A stretch of 64,000 nucleotides of DNA from Bacteroidetes bacterium UBA1935 (GCA_002337045.1 DDFF01000016.1:62001-126000); one strand, 5' to 3'. Shown: positions 34,054 through 43,274, numbered from the stretch's first letter. Numbers and translations: made by a program. Notes: generated from the sequence alone by a model not told the origin.

Positions 34054-34905
34054 TTATTGCTTCTCAGGTGCTTTTTCTATCAGGTCCATAAACTGGTCCA
34101 GTTTAGGTGTCACTATGATTTCTGTGCGGCGGTTGCGTGTCTTGCCGGCTTCGCTGCTGTTGTCTGCCACGGGGTTGTATTCACCACGTCCGCCTGCTGT
34201 CAGGCGTTTAGGATCTACACCGTAGTTATATTGCAGCGCCTGTACTACAGAAGATGCACGGAGTGCACTCAAATCCCAGTTGTTGCGGATGTTGGGGCGA
34301 GAGATAGGCACATCGTCTGTGTTGCCTTCTACCAGTACTTCGTAGTCGTTATAGTCTTTAATGATTTTTGCAATCTTGCTGAGTGTTTCGCCTGCGCGTT
34401 CAGATATCTGATAGTCGCCTGTTTTATACAGCATGTTATCTGCCAGCGATATGTACACCACACCTTTCAGCACTTTCACATCAACATCTTTCAGCTCATC
34501 GCGGCTCAGCGAACGTGTCAGGTTGTTGGTCAGCACAATGTTCAGCGAGTCGCTCTTATTCTTCATGTTCACCAGGTGCTGAATGTATTTGTTAGATGCA
34601 TTGATTTCATCTACCAGCTTCGCAATATTAATGCTACCCTGATTGCCCGATGTGAGACATTTATCTAATGCCGCCTGCAATGCAGCTACATTGTTTTTTT
34701 CAGAAAGCAGTTGGTCTTCTACACTGCGTACTCTGGTTGCAGCAGTTGCAACAGAGGTTTGGCACTCCTGATATTTAACGGCCAGATTATTATTGCTTGT
34801 CTGCAACGAATCGTATTTGCCTTGCAGCGTCTTGTATTTTTTTGAGCTTACACAGCCGGTTGCCAGTGTAGCAATAGCCAGCGTTGCGACTAACGTAGAT
34901 TTCAT
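34054..34905 (-). CDS. OmpA-family peptidoglycan-binding lipoprotein
   Basis: The 283-residue protein has a lipobox (LATGC, Cys18), a long coiled coil (about 25-135) and an OmpA domain (about 150-270). The binding signature is visible: VEGNTDDVPI, NWDLSALRASSVVQAL, RLTAGGRGEYNPV and NRRTEI. It tethers the outer membrane to peptidoglycan. It is the first gene of a three-gene run with the HEAT-like and GNAT genes. Confidence 0.9.
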   Translation of the reverse strand: MKSTLVATLAIATLATGCVSSKKYKTLQGKYDSLQTSNNNLAVKYQECQTSVATAATRVRSVEDQLLSEKNNVAALQAALDKCLTSGNQGSINIAKLVDEINASNKYIQHLVNMKNKSDSLNIVLTNNLTRSLSRDELKDVDVKVLKGVVYISLADNMLYKTGDYQISERAGETLSKIAKIIKDYNDYEVLVEGNTDDVPISRPNIRNNWDLSALRASSVVQALQYNYGVDPKRLTAGGRGEYNPVADNSSEAGKTRNRRTEIIVTPKLDQFMDLIEKAPEKQ

Positions 34906-34989
34906 GTACGGATGTTTTTATGATGAAACGAAATTAGCGCAATAATATTTTGTGTGCGAATGATAATTGTTAAAATAAAACAGCTCTTG

Positions 34990-35271
34990 CTAGTCCCTCA
35001 GTTGTCGTCCGTGTTCTTTTAGTATTGCCATCAGTTTGGGTATGCTGGATGGCCCCAGGCCGTGAAGCGATAATAGCTCTTCTTTTGTTTTATCTGCCAG
35101 CTTTTCAAGCGTTGTGATGCCTGCATTTTCTAATGCTCTGCGTGCGGGGGCAGATACAATTGCAAGAAAGTCTGCAGATGGAATATGTGCTTTTTCACAC
35201 TGCGGGCAGGTAGGGCAGTCGCTGCTTTTGTAGTATTTGTGCCCATTGGGGCATGTGCGTAGTGTCTTCAT
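34990..35271 (-). CDS. Zinc-ribbon protein with RNA polymerase alpha CTD-like helix-hairpin-helix
   Basis: From ATG 35271 this is 93 residues; a 35334 start adds a hydrophobic stretch that looks non-native. The N-terminal part has CPNGHKYYKSSDCPTCPQC, a knuckle-type zinc ribbon. The C-terminal part (about 35-93) has PARRALENAGITTLEKLADKTKEELLSLHGLGPSSI, which strongly resembles the alpha-subunit C-terminal domain. It is probably a nucleic-acid or transcription-associated protein. Confidence 0.75.
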   Translation of the reverse strand: MKTLRTCPNGHKYYKSSDCPTCPQCEKAHIPSADFLAIVSAPARRALENAGITTLEKLADKTKEELLSLHGLGPSSIPKLMAILKEHGRQLRD

Positions 35272-35292
35272 AAGCACAATAAATTTATGAAA

Positions 35293-35322
35293 GAAAAAAG
35301 CCACTCCGAAGAGTGGCTTTAT
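35293..35322 (-). terminator. Terminator of the peroxiredoxin gene
   Basis: AGCCACTC(cgaa)GAGTGGCT forms the stem. On the minus strand it is followed by a U-run. Confidence 0.8.
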
Positions 35323-35344
35323 AATTATACGCAATGAATAATTA

Positions 35345-35980
35345 TTAGTTAGCGTGTGTTTTCAGATACTTGGCAATATCTTCTGCCGTTGTCTTCAGGC
35401 CTTCGCTGCCCTTGTGCCAGTTTGCAGGACATACTTCGCCGTTTTCTTCGTGGAAGTTCAGTGCATCTACCATGCGCAGGGCTTCGTCTACACTGCGGCC
35501 AAGTGGCAGATCGTTGATAACCTGATGGCGAACAACACCGTGTTTATCTATCAGGAACAAACCACGGAATGCAACAGGGTTGCCTTCAAAAGAAAGCGCA
35601 CCGTCTGTCATGTTGTAGTTGCCGGCCAGTACACCGTAGTTGATAGCTATCATTTTAGAATAATCGGCAACGATAGGGTATGTTACACCTTTGATGCCAC
35701 CTTTATTACGTTCCGTATTTAACCATGCCCAATGCGAATATTTAGAATCTGTAGAGCATGCAACAACTACGGTGTCGCGTTTTTCAAACTCTGCCAGTTT
35801 TTCCTGAAATGCTACCAGTTCTGTAGGGCATACAAATGTGAAATCGAGCGGATAGAAAAAGAACACAACATTCTTTTTGCCGATGTACTGCTCAAGAGAG
35901 AAGTTTTCTACAAATTCATTTCCGTTTACTACTGCTTCTTCGCTGAAGAGTGGGGCTTTCTTTCCTGTTAATACGTTCAT
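35345..35980 (-). CDS. 2-Cys peroxiredoxin, AhpC/Prx1 type
   Basis: From ATG 35980 it is 211 residues; a start at 36013 adds a basic leader of 11 residues. The peroxidatic Cys51 lies in FYPLDFTFVCPTE and the resolving Cys in GEVCPANW near residue 171. The RGLFLID and DLPLGRSVDEALR stretches are conserved in the typical 2-Cys class. It is cytoplasmic and reduces peroxides with a thioredoxin-type partner. It is a single-gene unit. Confidence 0.93.
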   Translation of the reverse strand: MNVLTGKKAPLFSEEAVVNGNEFVENFSLEQYIGKKNVVFFFYPLDFTFVCPTELVAFQEKLAEFEKRDTVVVACSTDSKYSHWAWLNTERNKGGIKGVTYPIVADYSKMIAINYGVLAGNYNMTDGALSFEGNPVAFRGLFLIDKHGVVRHQVINDLPLGRSVDEALRMVDALNFHEENGEVCPANWHKGSEGLKTTAEDIAKYLKTHAN

Positions 35981-36234
35981 TTCTGTTTTTTTTATTTTTT
36001 TAAAGGCGCGCAAAGATATTTAAAATGCGGATATCCGTTATAGAATAAACGCACAATAATGTCAAAACTATCCATTGATATGAAGAAATAAACTGATATT
36101 GTGCATGCGAACGGGTGATTTGCGTCATGCCAGGCTTATTGGCGTAATTGCCCCTTTTTCTGTCGCACCTGCACAGCTTGTATGTCGCAAGGCATTGCTA
36201 GGTTTGCAATATCATAATTACTAAAACAAAGACT

Positions 36235-36708
36235 ATGCAAAAGATAACACCGTTTCTCTGGTTCAATGATAATGCCGAAGAGGCAGTAAACTTTTATGTA
36301 AACACGTTTAAAGACGGTAAAATAACCAGCATCAGCCGCTATGGCGAGGGTATGCCTATGCCCGCGGGTACTGCCATGACGGTAGGCTTCGAGCTGTTTG
36401 GCCAAAAGTATACTGCACTGAACGGTGGTCCGATGTTCAAATTCACAGAGGCCGTTTCTTTTGTTGTGCATTGTAAAGACCAGGCAGAGGTAGACCACTA
36501 CTGGGACACACTGACCGCAGACGGCGGACAGGAACAGGCATGCTCTTGGCTGAAAGATAAGTATGGCCTTTCGTGGCAGATAGTACCTGATGCTATGATA
36601 GCTATGATGACTGATAAAGACGGTGCAAAAGCACAGCGGGTAGCAATGGCTATGATGAAGATGAAGAAAATCATCATTGCAGACCTAGAGGCTGCTTACA
36701 ACGGATAA
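36235..36708 (+). CDS. PhnB-like VOC-fold protein
   Basis: The 157-residue protein matches the PhnB/3-demethylubiquinone-methyltransferase-like VOC domain: ITPFLWFNDNAEEAVNFYVNTF, then FELFGQKYTALNGGP and SWQIVPDAM. These dimers have an uncertain or metal-linked function and are often misannotated as methyltransferases. It stands alone, followed by a terminator. Confidence 0.88.
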   Translation: MQKITPFLWFNDNAEEAVNFYVNTFKDGKITSISRYGEGMPMPAGTAMTVGFELFGQKYTALNGGPMFKFTEAVSFVVHCKDQAEVDHYWDTLTADGGQEQACSWLKDKYGLSWQIVPDAMIAMMTDKDGAKAQRVAMAMMKMKKIIIADLEAAYNG

Positions 36709-36730
36709 TAACTGATACTAAGATATATGA

Positions 36731-36760
36731 AAGCGTGCAGCATAATGCACGCTTTTTTGT
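36731..36760 (+). terminator. Intrinsic terminator
   Basis: AAGCGTGCA and TGCACGCTT form a stem around GCATAA, then T6. Confidence 0.85.
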
Positions 36761-36881
36761 TTGATGTGCCTGATACACAGCGATTAACGGGTTAAAAAAA
36801 TGATTAAATAGTTTTTAATAATAGGTAGGGAAACATTCTGCCATTATTTTCGTTGGTATTACCAACACCAATCAACGCGTT

Positions 36882-37574
36882 TTGAATACCATATTATTGA
36901 TAGAAGATGAGGCGGCAGTGGCATCGTTGCTGATACGCAGCCTCAGCGAAGAGGGCTATGTTGTAAGCCTTGCGCCCGATGGCAACACAGGGCTTGATAT
37001 GGCATTACACAGCCACTATAGCCTGATGATACTGGATATCATGTTGCCCGGGGTAAATGGGATGGAGATATGCAGGCAGGTGAGAGAGGCGGGTATTACA
37101 AAACCCATACTGATGCTGACGGCCTTGGGCACCACACAGAATATAGTAACCGGGCTGGACTATGGTGCAGATGACTATATGGTAAAGCCCTATAAGCTGG
37201 CAGAACTGCTGGCGCGTGTACGTGTAATGATAAGGCGTGGACACATAACGCCAGAGCCTGAAGTAAAGAATGATGAGCTGTTGCAGATAGCAGACCTGGA
37301 GCTGAACCTGAAAGACAAAACAGCCAACAGAGCAGGGCGTAAAATAGACCTGACCGCCACAGAATACCGACTGCTGAAATACCTGATGGATAATAAACGC
37401 AGGCTGCTGTCGCGGATGGATATACTGGAGAATGTATGGGGTATAGACTTTAACATGAATACCAAAGTAGTAGACGTGTATGTAAACTATCTGCGTAAGA
37501 AGATAGAGAGCGACGAAGCTGCAAAGCTGATACATACCGTAGTAGGTATGGGCTATATACTGAAAGAAGAATAG
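36882..37574 (+). CDS. OmpR-family response regulator
   Basis: The protein has 230 residues from a TTG start (36882). The expected MNTILLIEDE opening and the lack of an earlier start support it. The receiver contains the acidic EDE pocket, phospho-Asp in LMILDIMLPGVNGME and Lys in YMVKPY. A winged helix follows (KIDLTATEYRLLKYL ... VVGMGYIL). The cognate kinase starts 4 bases later. Confidence 0.92.
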   Translation: MNTILLIEDEAAVASLLIRSLSEEGYVVSLAPDGNTGLDMALHSHYSLMILDIMLPGVNGMEICRQVREAGITKPILMLTALGTTQNIVTGLDYGADDYMVKPYKLAELLARVRVMIRRGHITPEPEVKNDELLQIADLELNLKDKTANRAGRKIDLTATEYRLLKYLMDNKRRLLSRMDILENVWGIDFNMNTKVVDVYVNYLRKKIESDEAAKLIHTVVGMGYILKEE

Positions 37575-37578
37575 ACAA

Positions 37579-38949
37579 ATGAAAATACAATACCGTATAG
37601 CATTGTTATTTGCTATGCTCACCGTCAGTATAGTACTGATAGTAAGCGTAACGGAGTATTATTTTGCCAACCAGAATACGTTTGAGGATTTTTATAAACG
37701 ACTGGAGATACGTGCTGTAATTGCCGCCAAGAGCCGTTTTGAAAAAGAGGCTATGAGCAAAAGTACCTATGCAGAACTGCGCCGCCTGCACCTTGAAAAA
37801 CTGCCTGCTGAAAAAGAGTATTTTCTGGATATAGATTCGCAACAGGCACAGATTGCCAAACTGCCTTTAGATAAAAGTTTTTACGCACAGGCACAGCAGA
37901 CAGGTATTGCAAGGCACAGGGAGGGTAACATGTTCTACTATGCCTACAGGTATAATGATAAAGATGTAAGCAGCATAGTAATAATAGCAGCGAAGAACGA
38001 GTTTATAGATGCCTACCTGCGCAACCTGCGTACCATTATTGTAGTAAGTACCATCTCGGCTATCATACTATCTTTAATGATTGGGCTCTGGTTTTCAAAA
38101 ATCATATTGCAACCCATCAGCCTCATCACACACAAAGTGCAGGACATCAGTGCCAGCCAGTTGCACCTGCGCCTGCCTGCGGGAAATGGTAAGGATGAGA
38201 TATCTGAACTGACAGAGACCTTCAATAACATGCTTGATAGGTTGGAAACCACATTCGAGACGCAGAAGAACTTTATCAGCAATGCATCGCACGAATTGAA
38301 TACACCACTCACCACCATCATAGGTGAGTCGGAATATGCACTTAGCAAGCAACGCAGCGCTGAAGATTATGTGCGCTCTATGGGGGTAATCCTCAACGAA
38401 TCGGAAAGGCTGAAACGTATTACCGGTAGCTTGCTGCATCTGGCGCAAACAGGCTATACGGGAAAGTTGCAAGACTTCTCTATGCTGCGCCTCGATGAGG
38501 TGTTATATACCGTAAAGGAGACCGTCGATAACATTATACCGAAGAACAAAGTGGTGATAGACCTGTCGCTGATGCCGGAAGACCAACAGAAGCTGGTGAT
38601 AAAAGGCAATCAGCAATTGCTGGAGCTGGCATTGGTAAATATTGTCATCAATGGGTGTAAGTACTCTTTGAACAAGCCAGTGCTGGTATCGCTTGCCGCA
38701 ACCGATACCAAGCTGGTGATAACGATAGAAGACAATGGTGTCGGCATACCTAAAGAGGAAATAGCCTATATCTACGAGCCATTCTTCAGAGCATCTAATA
38801 CAGGTAGCTTCAAAGGCTATGGTATAGGGCTGCCGCTGTCGCGCAATATTGTAAGGCTGCACAATGGCGAGCTGGATGTGCGCTCTGAAGAGAACAAAGG
38901 CACTACGGTAAAAATCAAGCTGCCACTGGCTTATGCCAACTGGCTTTAG
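37579..38949 (+). CDS. Sensor histidine kinase
   Basis: The 456-residue protein has two membrane helices (about 8-30 and 152-172) with a periplasmic sensor between them, then HAMP (about 175-225). The H-box is FISNASHELNTPLT with Asn where Lys is usual, the N-box is NIVINGCKYS and the G2 box is GYGIGLPLS. It pairs with the OmpR regulator immediately upstream. The signal is unknown. The stress protein and bestrophin genes downstream may be its targets. Confidence 0.92.
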   Translation: MKIQYRIALLFAMLTVSIVLIVSVTEYYFANQNTFEDFYKRLEIRAVIAAKSRFEKEAMSKSTYAELRRLHLEKLPAEKEYFLDIDSQQAQIAKLPLDKSFYAQAQQTGIARHREGNMFYYAYRYNDKDVSSIVIIAAKNEFIDAYLRNLRTIIVVSTISAIILSLMIGLWFSKIILQPISLITHKVQDISASQLHLRLPAGNGKDEISELTETFNNMLDRLETTFETQKNFISNASHELNTPLTTIIGESEYALSKQRSAEDYVRSMGVILNESERLKRITGSLLHLAQTGYTGKLQDFSMLRLDEVLYTVKETVDNIIPKNKVVIDLSLMPEDQQKLVIKGNQQLLELALVNIVINGCKYSLNKPVLVSLAATDTKLVITIEDNGVGIPKEEIAYIYEPFFRASNTGSFKGYGIGLPLSRNIVRLHNGELDVRSEENKGTTVKIKLPLAYANWL

Positions 38950-39060
38950 CCTTTCCTTAACGTTTCTTACCGAATTCTTACCACATTCTTATACACTTCT
39001 AAACTGCTGCTTACTGCATTCTAATACCGTGCATTCATCTTTGCATCAAAGCGATAGCAT

Positions 39061-39588
39061 ATGAGGCATATAGTGATTCCTACAGATTTTACAATACAGT
39101 CTTTGCAGGTAGTGCACGCGGCTGTAGCTGGTGGGGTAGACAAGGTAAGGATAACATTGCTGCATATGTTGCGTCCTGCAGACATCAGCGGTATGCTCTT
39201 TGCATCATTCAGAAACAAACAAAGGAGCGAACAGCAAAAACTGGTGAGTGAAGACTTTAAAGAGACTTGCGAGATGTTGAAGAATACCTACAGCTCGAAA
39301 CTTGAATCTATACAAGTGAAGTTTGCCATGGGTGATACTGCTGCCTACCTGCGCAACTATCTGGACGGTGAAGAGGTGGACTGTATAGTGTATGCGGAAG
39401 ATATTAAGCTGACAAAGCCATCTAAAAACAGCATAGATATAATGGCGCTGATACAACGCTGCAAGTACAATAAACTGATTGTGCCTTCATCAGACAGAGT
39501 CATCAGGCATCAGCAGGAGATGGGGCAATTGAAGGGCAATGACTTTAGGGTAATGAAAGGAGGGATGGACTATGCTGTTACAAAATAA
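39061..39588 (+). CDS. Universal-stress-like protein
   Basis: The 175-residue protein begins MRHIVIPTDFT, the USP strand-one signature, and continues as an alpha/beta fold to residue 145 (IQRCKYNKLIVPSS). The ATP-binding G-x2-G-x9-G motif is not intact. Its 3' end overlaps the bestrophin gene by 17 bases. It may be a cytoplasmic regulator of that channel, which is inferred from coupling. Confidence 0.75.
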   Translation: MRHIVIPTDFTIQSLQVVHAAVAGGVDKVRITLLHMLRPADISGMLFASFRNKQRSEQQKLVSEDFKETCEMLKNTYSSKLESIQVKFAMGDTAAYLRNYLDGEEVDCIVYAEDIKLTKPSKNSIDIMALIQRCKYNKLIVPSSDRVIRHQQEMGQLKGNDFRVMKGGMDYAVTK

Positions 39589-40498
39589 GATACCCATCAA
39601 GTATGTACTGGGCAAGATAAAAGGCGGGCTGATTGCGGTGAGTATATATGCTATTGTCATAGCAGTGTTGTATGATAGCTTCCATGTTACCCGCATCACC
39701 ATACCGCTGAGTGTGCCGATGGTATTGGGTACGGTGATATCGCTGCTGTTGGGCTTCCGCTCTAACCAGGCATATGACAGATGGTGGGAAGCAAGGATAA
39801 TATGGGGGGCTATAGTAAACGATGGCCGTACACTTGCACGCCAGATACTGACATTTGTTGACGACGACTATAACGGTACCGACATTCAGCAATTCAGAGA
39901 CCGATTTATCCGCAGGCAGATAGCATGGAACTTTGCACTGGCAAGGCACCTGCGCAAAGAGAAGCCAATGACGGGGCTGAAGAGCTATATGATACAGGAG
40001 GAGCTGGATATAGTAGCACGCTATACAAACGCACCTGCATCTATACTGGAGCTACATGGCAGAGATATCAACTATGCGCTGCAAAAGGGATGGATAAACA
40101 GGTATCAGCAGGTAGAGCTTGACAGAACGGTAACACGCCTGTGCGACTCTATGGGCAAGTGCGAACGCATTAAGAATACCGTGTTCCCATCTACCTACAG
40201 CATGTACATTCACTTTGCTGTGAACCTGTTTATAGCCTTGCTGCCATTCGGGCTGATAGAGTTCTTCGGGTATATGGAAGTGCCGATGGTAATAGCCATC
40301 GCAGCATCCTTCATGCTGATAGAAAAGATGGCGATACATCTGCAAGACCCGTTTGAAAATAAACCTACCGATACACCCATGACACAAATATCAAAGAACA
40401 TAGAAAAAGACCTGAAGCAAATGCTGAAGGATTACAGCATAGCAGAAGATGCAGACAAAGACAAACTTGTGAAAAAGGAACTCTACTATGTGTTGTAG
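39572..40498 (+). CDS. Bestrophin-family channel
   Basis: The 308-residue protein matches the bestrophin/UPF0187 family: IPLSVPMVLGTVISLLLGFR, SNQAYDRWWEARIIWGAIVNDGR, and a C-terminal HFAVNLFIALLPFGL membrane part. Prokaryotic bestrophins are pentameric ion channels (cation- or anion-selective). The start overlaps the stress-protein gene, giving tight co-expression. It ends about 47 bases before a terminator shared with the convergent gene. Confidence 0.92.
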   Translation: MLLQNKIPIKYVLGKIKGGLIAVSIYAIVIAVLYDSFHVTRITIPLSVPMVLGTVISLLLGFRSNQAYDRWWEARIIWGAIVNDGRTLARQILTFVDDDYNGTDIQQFRDRFIRRQIAWNFALARHLRKEKPMTGLKSYMIQEELDIVARYTNAPASILELHGRDINYALQKGWINRYQQVELDRTVTRLCDSMGKCERIKNTVFPSTYSMYIHFAVNLFIALLPFGLIEFFGYMEVPMVIAIAASFMLIEKMAIHLQDPFENKPTDTPMTQISKNIEKDLKQMLKDYSIAEDADKDKLVKKELYYVL

Positions 40499-40544
40499 CA
40501 AAAGAGTGTAGTATAATACCGTAAGGGGAGTAATAAACGGTAGC

Positions 40545-40573
40545 GCCCTGCGTTTTTACGCAGGGCTTTTTTA
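40545..40573. terminator. Bidirectional terminator
   Basis: GCCCTGCG(tttt)ACGCAGGGC, then T6. It overlaps the 3' end of the convergent minus-strand gene. Confidence 0.8.
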
Positions 40574-40981
40574 TGCTCTTTTAGAACGCATACCTTTTGT
40601 GTGTGTCAGTTTTTTATCAGCTATCAGCTTTTTGTATTCGGGGCTGTCTATTGCATACAGGGCAATACGGCCTTTGCTGTCTGCATGTACGCCCCAGCCA
40701 TAGCGCTTGGTAAGAGGAGAACAACGCATACACGGCTGGCCTTTACTGAAGAACTTTTCGCGCTCTGCTTTTTGTGCTGATGTGCCGATGCCATTGCGCA
40801 GGGCATGTACTTTAAACAATACATCGTCCGAAGTGTACTTATACGGATTGTCGATAAGCATATCGAACTGCAGATTGGCAACAGTTTTCTTATCTCCCTT
40901 TACGGCAGGCACTTCTGCTTTGTCTGCGGGGCAGTCGTCTGCTACAGAGATGAATGTATCAAAGTAGTTGGTGGTATGCAT
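40571..40981 (-). CDS. DUF6157-like protein
   Basis: The 136-residue protein has the compact order TNYFDTFISVADDCPAD, then QFDMLIDNPYKYTSDDVLF, then CMRCSPLTKRYGWGVHADSKGR. This agrees with DUF6157 as I know it. The function is unknown. It contains a CMRC pair near residue 88. Single gene. Confidence 0.78.
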   Translation of the reverse strand: MHTTNYFDTFISVADDCPADKAEVPAVKGDKKTVANLQFDMLIDNPYKYTSDDVLFKVHALRNGIGTSAQKAEREKFFSKGQPCMRCSPLTKRYGWGVHADSKGRIALYAIDSPEYKKLIADKKLTHTKGMRSKRA

Positions 40982-41204
40982 GGCGCTAATTTAAGGATTT
41001 TCATATTTGTTGATAGTTTTTGATAGTTATTGCACAGTTTTCAGGATTTGGTTACAGAAACGTATTGATAATCAATAGCAGTTTGTTGCGCTTTGTTGCA
41101 GATTGTTACGGTTTTTTGGTCGGTGGAACATGAAGGGTTCGTTATCTTTTTATATAATGCAAATATACGTCTTTTTATTGTTAAATATGACGTGTCTTAA
41201 TTAA

Positions 41205-41232
41205 GAAAGCCACCATCTATATGGTGGCTTTC
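41205..41232 (-). terminator. Terminator of the QorB-like gene
   Basis: GAAAGCCACCAT and ATGGTGGCTTTC form a stem. The 220 bases from 40982 to 41200 hold no gene. Confidence 0.7.
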
Positions 41233-41248
41233 TGTGTTTGTGGTTGAA

Positions 41249-42121
41249 TTAGTTTTTGCCGTACACTGTCTTTATGTAGGCTTCCATTGTTTGTGGTTTT
41301 CTGCCCAGTAGTTTCTCTGTGTCTGTAGTTGCAGGCACAAGCTCTCCTTGTTGTATGGCCTCTGCAAAGCCGGCAAACAAGCCTGCATAAATTTCCGGTA
41401 CGCCGGCGCCTGTAAGTGCTGCAATGTAGGTTGCCCTGTCGGGGCTGATGTAGGCTATTTCTTTGCCTGCAATATTGCCCAATGCACCTGCTATTTCAGG
41501 GAAAGAAACTGTTTCTGTCCCTGAAATAACATATTCTTTATTCTCGTGTCCTTCCTGCATCAGTATATTAGCTGCAATCTCTGCCATATCTATGCGCGAA
41601 GCAGGTGCAAACCTGCCATCGCCTGCCGGGTAGAAGACGCCTGTTTCAAAAACCTTTTCGCCAAATACCATCGGCAAAAACTCGAGGTACAGATTGTTTC
41701 GCAGTATGGTATAGGTAATACCGCTTTGCTTGATGGCAGCTTCTGTTTGTATGTGAGAAGAACCCAGCATAGCGATTGGCGATGAATCTGTTTCGTTCTT
41801 ACGCTCGAAGCTGGTATAGATAATGTGTTTTACGCCTGCTTGTTTGGCTGCGTTTACAGCGTTTGTCTGTTGCTGTGTTCTGTTCTGCAAATCTGTACCC
41901 GATACCAACAGTAGTTTGTTGATACCCTGAAATGCTGCGACAAGGCTGTCTGTATCGTCATAGTCGCCTATTCTGATGGCAATGCCTTTTGCCTTTAGTT
42001 CTGCACCTTTTTCTTCGCTGCGTACCAGTGCAGTTATGTCTGCTTTGTTATATCCTTTTTCAATTAAGAAATTGATAGCTGTACTGCCGAAGTGCCCGTT
42101 TGCGCCTGTTACTAAAATCAT
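41249..42121 (-). CDS. qorB: NmrA-type NAD(P)H quinone oxidoreductase, QorB-like
   Basis: The 290-residue protein has a Rossmann fold opening with MILVTGANGHFGSTA (the GxxGxxG nucleotide loop). It is colinear with E. coli QorB (YtfG) along its length: INKLLLVSG, VKHIIYTSF, ITYTILRNNLY. It probably reduces quinones with NADPH. It diverges from an HxlR-type gene, the same arrangement as E. coli ytfG-ytfH, and tandem operators lie between. Confidence 0.8.
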   Translation of the reverse strand: MILVTGANGHFGSTAINFLIEKGYNKADITALVRSEEKGAELKAKGIAIRIGDYDDTDSLVAAFQGINKLLLVSGTDLQNRTQQQTNAVNAAKQAGVKHIIYTSFERKNETDSSPIAMLGSSHIQTEAAIKQSGITYTILRNNLYLEFLPMVFGEKVFETGVFYPAGDGRFAPASRIDMAEIAANILMQEGHENKEYVISGTETVSFPEIAGALGNIAGKEIAYISPDRATYIAALTGAGVPEIYAGLFAGFAEAIQQGELVPATTDTEKLLGRKPQTMEAYIKTVYGKN

Positions 42122-42164
42122 CGTTTTTGTTTTTGTATGTAAAAAATTGAATCTCTTGCAGAGA

Positions 42165-42245
42165 TTGTTTGCATGGCAAAACTACCTACCTTTGCTATAC
42201 TATAGTAAGTCCTATACTATTGTATAGCGCTATACTGTTGTATAG
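42165..42245 (+). promoter_or_regulatory. Promoter and tandem operators of the HxlR/QorB divergent pair
   Basis: TTG (42165-42167) and TACCTTTG (42187-42194), 19 bases apart, form a consensus promoter for the HxlR gene. Downstream are two perfect dyads, CTATAC-N4-GTATAG, at 42212-42227 and 42230-42245, with centres 18 bases apart. A half-site starts at 42195. They would block transcription of the HxlR gene, and possibly of the divergent qorB. Confidence 0.7.
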
Positions 42246-42266
42246 TATAGGCATAAAACAAATGTT

Positions 42267-42641
42267 ATGGCAGATATAAAACCAACAAAATTGTCTGAAA
42301 GATGCAATGCTACATTCATGCTGGCGCTGAACGATACGCTGAATGTACTGAGCGGAAAATGGAAGCTGCATATAATGGGTGCATTGCTTGATGGTAAGAA
42401 GCGGTTTACAGAAATTGAAAACAGCATACCGAAGATAAATCCGCGCATGCTTTCAAAAGAGCTGAAAGAACTGGAAGTAAACGGTATAGTGTCGCGCACG
42501 GTACATAATACCATACCGGTTGCTGTAGAGTATGAGCTTACAAAATCGGGTTATTCTATAGGCGATGTATTGGAAGTAATGGTTGAGTGGGGTTTGCAAC
42601 ATCGTAAGCTAATAATGGGCAAGAAAACAAAAGCTGCATAA
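42267..42641 (+). CDS. HxlR-family regulator, QorR-like
   Basis: The 124-residue protein has the HxlR winged helix (about 15-105): LNVLSGKWKLHIMGALLDG, FTEIENSIPKINPRMLSKELKELEVNG and the VEYELTKSG wing. One Cys lies near residue 13. It is the natural ligand of the dyads upstream and presumably senses quinones or electrophiles, as described for QorR. It diverges from the QorB-like gene. Confidence 0.9.
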   Translation: MADIKPTKLSERCNATFMLALNDTLNVLSGKWKLHIMGALLDGKKRFTEIENSIPKINPRMLSKELKELEVNGIVSRTVHNTIPVAVEYELTKSGYSIGDVLEVMVEWGLQHRKLIMGKKTKAA

Positions 42642-42661
42642 TCCTGATATCGCATACTTCC

Positions 42662-43225
42662 TTGGAAAAATTTATCGCATACCTCTCTACCATCAGCCCG
42701 CTGAGCGAGGAAGCTAAAAATGAAATAAGAGCAGTAGCTGTAAAAGAGTCTTTTGCAAAGGGCGATGTATTGATACACGAACTGGCAAAGTGTCAACACT
42801 TGTATTTTATAGAGAAAGGATTGGCGCGAGCATACTTTTACTACAACGAAAAAGAAATAACAGACTGGTTTGGTATGGAAGGTATGGTAATAGGCCCTAT
42901 ACTCCGCAACTTCCCTGTTAAAGAAACAAAACACAGTGTTGTATTGCTTGAAGATACTACGACCGTTTCCGTTTCTTTTGCCAACCTTGAAATGCTATAT
43001 AATAAATATCACGAGATAGAAAGGCTGGGCAGGCTGATAGCCATTTATTCAATGCTGTATCTGCAAAATAAGATAGACAGTATTCAGCTGTTATCTGCCA
43101 AAGAAAGGTATCAGCGTTTTCTTGCAGACTATCCCAATCTTATACAGCGTGTGCCGCTAGGGTATATCGCATCTTTTCTGGGTATGAACCAGGTGACGCT
43201 GAGCCGTGTGCGAAAGTATAAATGA
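42662..43225 (+). CDS. Crp/Fnr-family regulator
   Basis: The protein has 187 residues from TTG 42662. The cyclic-nucleotide-binding fold (about 10-125) contains YFIEKGLARAYFYYNEKEI. The C-terminal HTH includes VPLGYIASFLGMNQVTLSRVR. Iron-sulfur Cys clusters are absent. It follows the HxlR gene by 20 bases, and a glycosyltransferase gene begins 50 bases later. Confidence 0.85.
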   Translation: MEKFIAYLSTISPLSEEAKNEIRAVAVKESFAKGDVLIHELAKCQHLYFIEKGLARAYFYYNEKEITDWFGMEGMVIGPILRNFPVKETKHSVVLLEDTTTVSVSFANLEMLYNKYHEIERLGRLIAIYSMLYLQNKIDSIQLLSAKERYQRFLADYPNLIQRVPLGYIASFLGMNQVTLSRVRKYK

Positions 43226-43274
43226 TTTAGCATAGGCTAAAAAAATCTACCAAACAGTTGTGTTGCTTTGCCGT

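Noticed and set aside
33363..34091. 242-codon plus-strand frame
   Set aside because: It lies antisense to the GNAT and HEAT-like genes, whose motifs and 4-base overlap are clear. It is a shadow frame.
37005..37622. 205-codon minus-strand frame opposite the response regulator
   Set aside because: The plus-strand response regulator has an intact receiver and winged helix. The antisense frame is Tyr/Cys-rich and has no domain.
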